From Apteryx mantelli (Eukaryota > Chordata > Aves > Apterygiformes > Apterygidae): a DNA stretch of 64,000 nucleotides. The translations under genes were made by a program, and so were the position numbers. Of the stretch, positions 62,510-64,000 are shown in pieces. The DNA is taken from NCBI RefSeq assembly GCF_036417845.1, contig NC_090014.1:686253-750252 (forward strand), in the 5' to 3' direction. The first letter of the stretch is position 1. The number at the start of each line of letters is the position of its first letter. The notes under the pieces are model-generated. The model did not search any database. It had not been told where the DNA came from and saw only the letters and a program-made list of their open reading frames with translations.

Positions 62510-62515
62510 AATAAA
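62510..62515 (+). terminator. CCDC87: Polyadenylation signal AATAAA of CCDC87
   Basis: AATAAA lies about 60 bases after the CCDC87 stop codon. Confidence 0.85.
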
Positions 62516-62629
62516 GCCGCGGGAGAGGGATGGCGCAGGGGTTTCCCTGCTGGGGTGACCCGGCAGCCCTGAGCGCACTTCCCGCTCCCGTCCCAGCAGC
62601 AGCCCAGATGCCTCTACTAGAAAAATATG

Positions 62630-62635
62630 TTTATT
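62630..62635 (-). terminator. Polyadenylation signal AATAAA of the HARBI1-like gene
   Basis: On the minus strand AATAAA lies about 455 bases beyond the stop codon. It is only about 115 bases from the convergent CCDC87 signal. The 62640-63090 3' UTR is CpG-rich with no reading frame of note. Confidence 0.65.
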
Positions 62636-63090
62636 TTTCCCCTCCGGAAAAAAGGGAGTGCCCCGCTCTGCCCCGGAGCGATGTCACCAAGGCGGAACGG
62701 GCACCGTATCCGCTGCCGGCGCCACGAAGGGAACGTCGCCGGCTCCTCCCTGCCCCGCTGCCCCAGGTCCCCCCGAGCGTCGGAGGCGTCTTGCTGCCGC
62801 TCGCCCCGTCTCCGTCTCCGTCTCCATCTTGGGGGAGCAGGACGCGGCTCCTGGCGGCAGCGAGGAGGGGGGGGATCCGCCCGGGGATCCCGCTCCGTCC
62901 GCCGTGCGCCTCCCGTCCCGCGAGGCCCCGGGGCTCCGCTCCCCGGCGGCCGAGGGGGTGAGCCGAGCGCAGCCCCCTTCCTGCCCCTCGGTCACTAACC
63001 TACGGCGGGGTGTGGGGGGAAGGAATCGGGTTTCCCGGGTCCGGGAGCCCCCCCGGCGTGCCGGGAGGGGCGCGGGGAGGCGCGGCGGCT

Positions 63091-64000
63091 CTAGGCGAGG
63101 CTGTCCTTGACCTGCTGCACGATGCGCGCCCTCACGGCCCGCGCCTCGCTGGAGATCTGCACGTAGGGAGTCTGTACGGGCAGCTCGGGCTCGGGCTCGG
63201 CACCGTCGGGCGGCTCGGCACCCTCGGGCAGCTCCAGGGGCATGCGGCGGCTGAGGGCGATGTTGTGCAGGATGCAGCAGGCCAGGAAGATCTGGCAGAC
63301 CTTCTGCGGCGTGTACTGCAGCGAGCCGCTGGCCTTGTCCAGGCAGCGGAAGCGCATCTTGAGCAGGGCGCAGGTCTGGCGCAGCGCCGCCAGCGCCTCG
63401 TGGTGCAGGGCGTTGTAGCGCTCCTCCGCCGGGCTGCACGGGAACAGGATGGGGGTCATCAGCCACGTCTTCAGCGGGTAACTCCGGTCTCCTGGCGAGA
63501 GGGGAGGGAGAAGGGAGGCGTGAGCGGCCACGTCCCCGCGCCGCCGCCGCCCTCCGTCCCTCCCGCCGCCTCTGGAAGCGCTAAAACCCTCCCGGGAGAT
63601 TAACGCCGCTCCCAGCGCTCGTGCCGCAGGGAAGCGGCGTTTGCTCCGTGTTTATCCTCCCCTCGGGCGCCCGCGGCTCCGGGAATGCCGGCCCCGCGCA
63701 TCCCGATCGCCCCGCGGGTCTCCCCGTCCCATCCCGTCCCGCTGTGGCTGGGCGGCCGGGCTCGAGCGGGATCGAGGCGCCGCTCTGAGTCGGCTCTGCC
63801 AAGAGGCCCGCGCGGACGGAGCTGCCAGCGCCCTGGCTCACCCAGCAGCCAGGCGCCGTCAAGCCGGGCGCCGTCGAGCAGCCGGGCCAGGGCCGAGTTC
63901 TCCAGCACGGCGGCGTTGGGGCAGGAGCCGGGGTACTTGGCCACCACGTTGGTGATGGTGCCGCGGGCGTCGCACACCACCTGCATGTTCATGGAGTGGT
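63091..64000 (-). CDS. HARBI1-like DDE nuclease-derived protein, last two exons, 5' part outside window
   Basis: Related to Harbinger/PIF transposases and the host gene HARBI1 (DDE_Tnp_4 family). Two exons are visible: 63842 to beyond 64000, and 63091-63491, joined in frame (TGGCTGCTGG then GAGACCGG). The first carries NMQVVCDARGTITNVVAKYP, with the first catalytic Asp region, and SCPNAAVLENSALARLL. The second starts GDRSYPLKTWLMTPI (second Asp), then RFRCLDKASGSLQYTPQKVC and FLACCILHNIAL, all typical of the family. Where HARBI1 relatives have a V-E-x-x-F-x-x-LK stretch with the third acid, this protein reads AALRQTCALLKMRF, so the Glu seems absent. The tail is Pro/Glu-rich and ends QQVKDSLA. 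No terminal inverted repeat was seen, so it looks like a settled host gene rather than a mobile copy. Confidence 0.85.

Noticed and set aside
62620-63090. A Harbinger transposon terminal inverted repeat beside the HARBI1-like gene
   Set aside because: No inverted repeat or target-site duplication was visible; the right side lies outside the window, so it cannot be fully excluded.

Overview
This is vertebrate nuclear DNA from a sauropsid, most likely a bird. The proteins are clear vertebrate orthologues. Introns are very short (many of 70-150 bases), GC content is extreme, and introns and spacers are packed with C/G-run minisatellites. I recognised no LINE, SINE or retroviral copy. That combination fits a gene-dense avian micro- or dot chromosome. 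The species cannot be named from this window.

Layout. Nine protein genes fill the 64 kb: GANAB (-, its 3' end lies left of the window), ZBTB3 (+), RCE1 (-), TOPOVIBL/C11orf80 (-), SPTBN2 (+), RBM4 (+), RBM14 (-), CCS (-), CCDC87 (+), and then the 3' part of a HARBI1-like transposase-derived gene (-, cut by the right edge). From RCE1 to CCDC87 the order and strands are those of human 11q13.2 read in reverse. GANAB and ZBTB3 are genes of human 11q12.3, several megabases away in human but directly adjacent here.

The genes pair up around shared promoters: GANAB/ZBTB3 (6465-7557), TOPOVIBL/SPTBN2 (18088-18793) and CCS/CCDC87 (59412-60099). They meet tail to tail at ZBTB3/RCE1, RBM4/RBM14 and CCDC87/HARBI1-like. 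I assembled exon models by hand from splice signals, reading-frame continuity and remembered family sequences. TOPOVIBL resolves into 15 in-frame exons (532 aa), SPTBN2 into 35 coding exons (2363 aa), RCE1 into 8 (326 aa), CCS into 7 (272 aa), RBM14 into 3 (730 aa), RBM4 into 2 coding exons (367 aa), and GANAB into 23 visible exons. Exon edges may be off by a base or two.

The products are mostly unrelated in function: ER glycoprotein trimming (GANAB), a BTB zinc-finger factor (ZBTB3), CAAX-protein processing (RCE1), the B-like subunit of the meiotic break machinery (TOPOVIBL), the membrane skeleton (SPTBN2), splicing and co-activation (RBM4, RBM14), copper delivery to SOD1 (CCS) and a sperm-linked coiled-coil protein (CCDC87).

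The main points of interest are: an alternative first exon of SPTBN2 resembling the short-isoform exon of SPTBN1; a tandem array of five RFX X-boxes in the TOPOVIBL/SPTBN2 promoter; eleven same-strand CCAAT boxes in the GANAB/ZBTB3 promoter; a homogenised 12-residue repeat in RBM14; and a HARBI1-like protein that appears to have lost its third catalytic acid.
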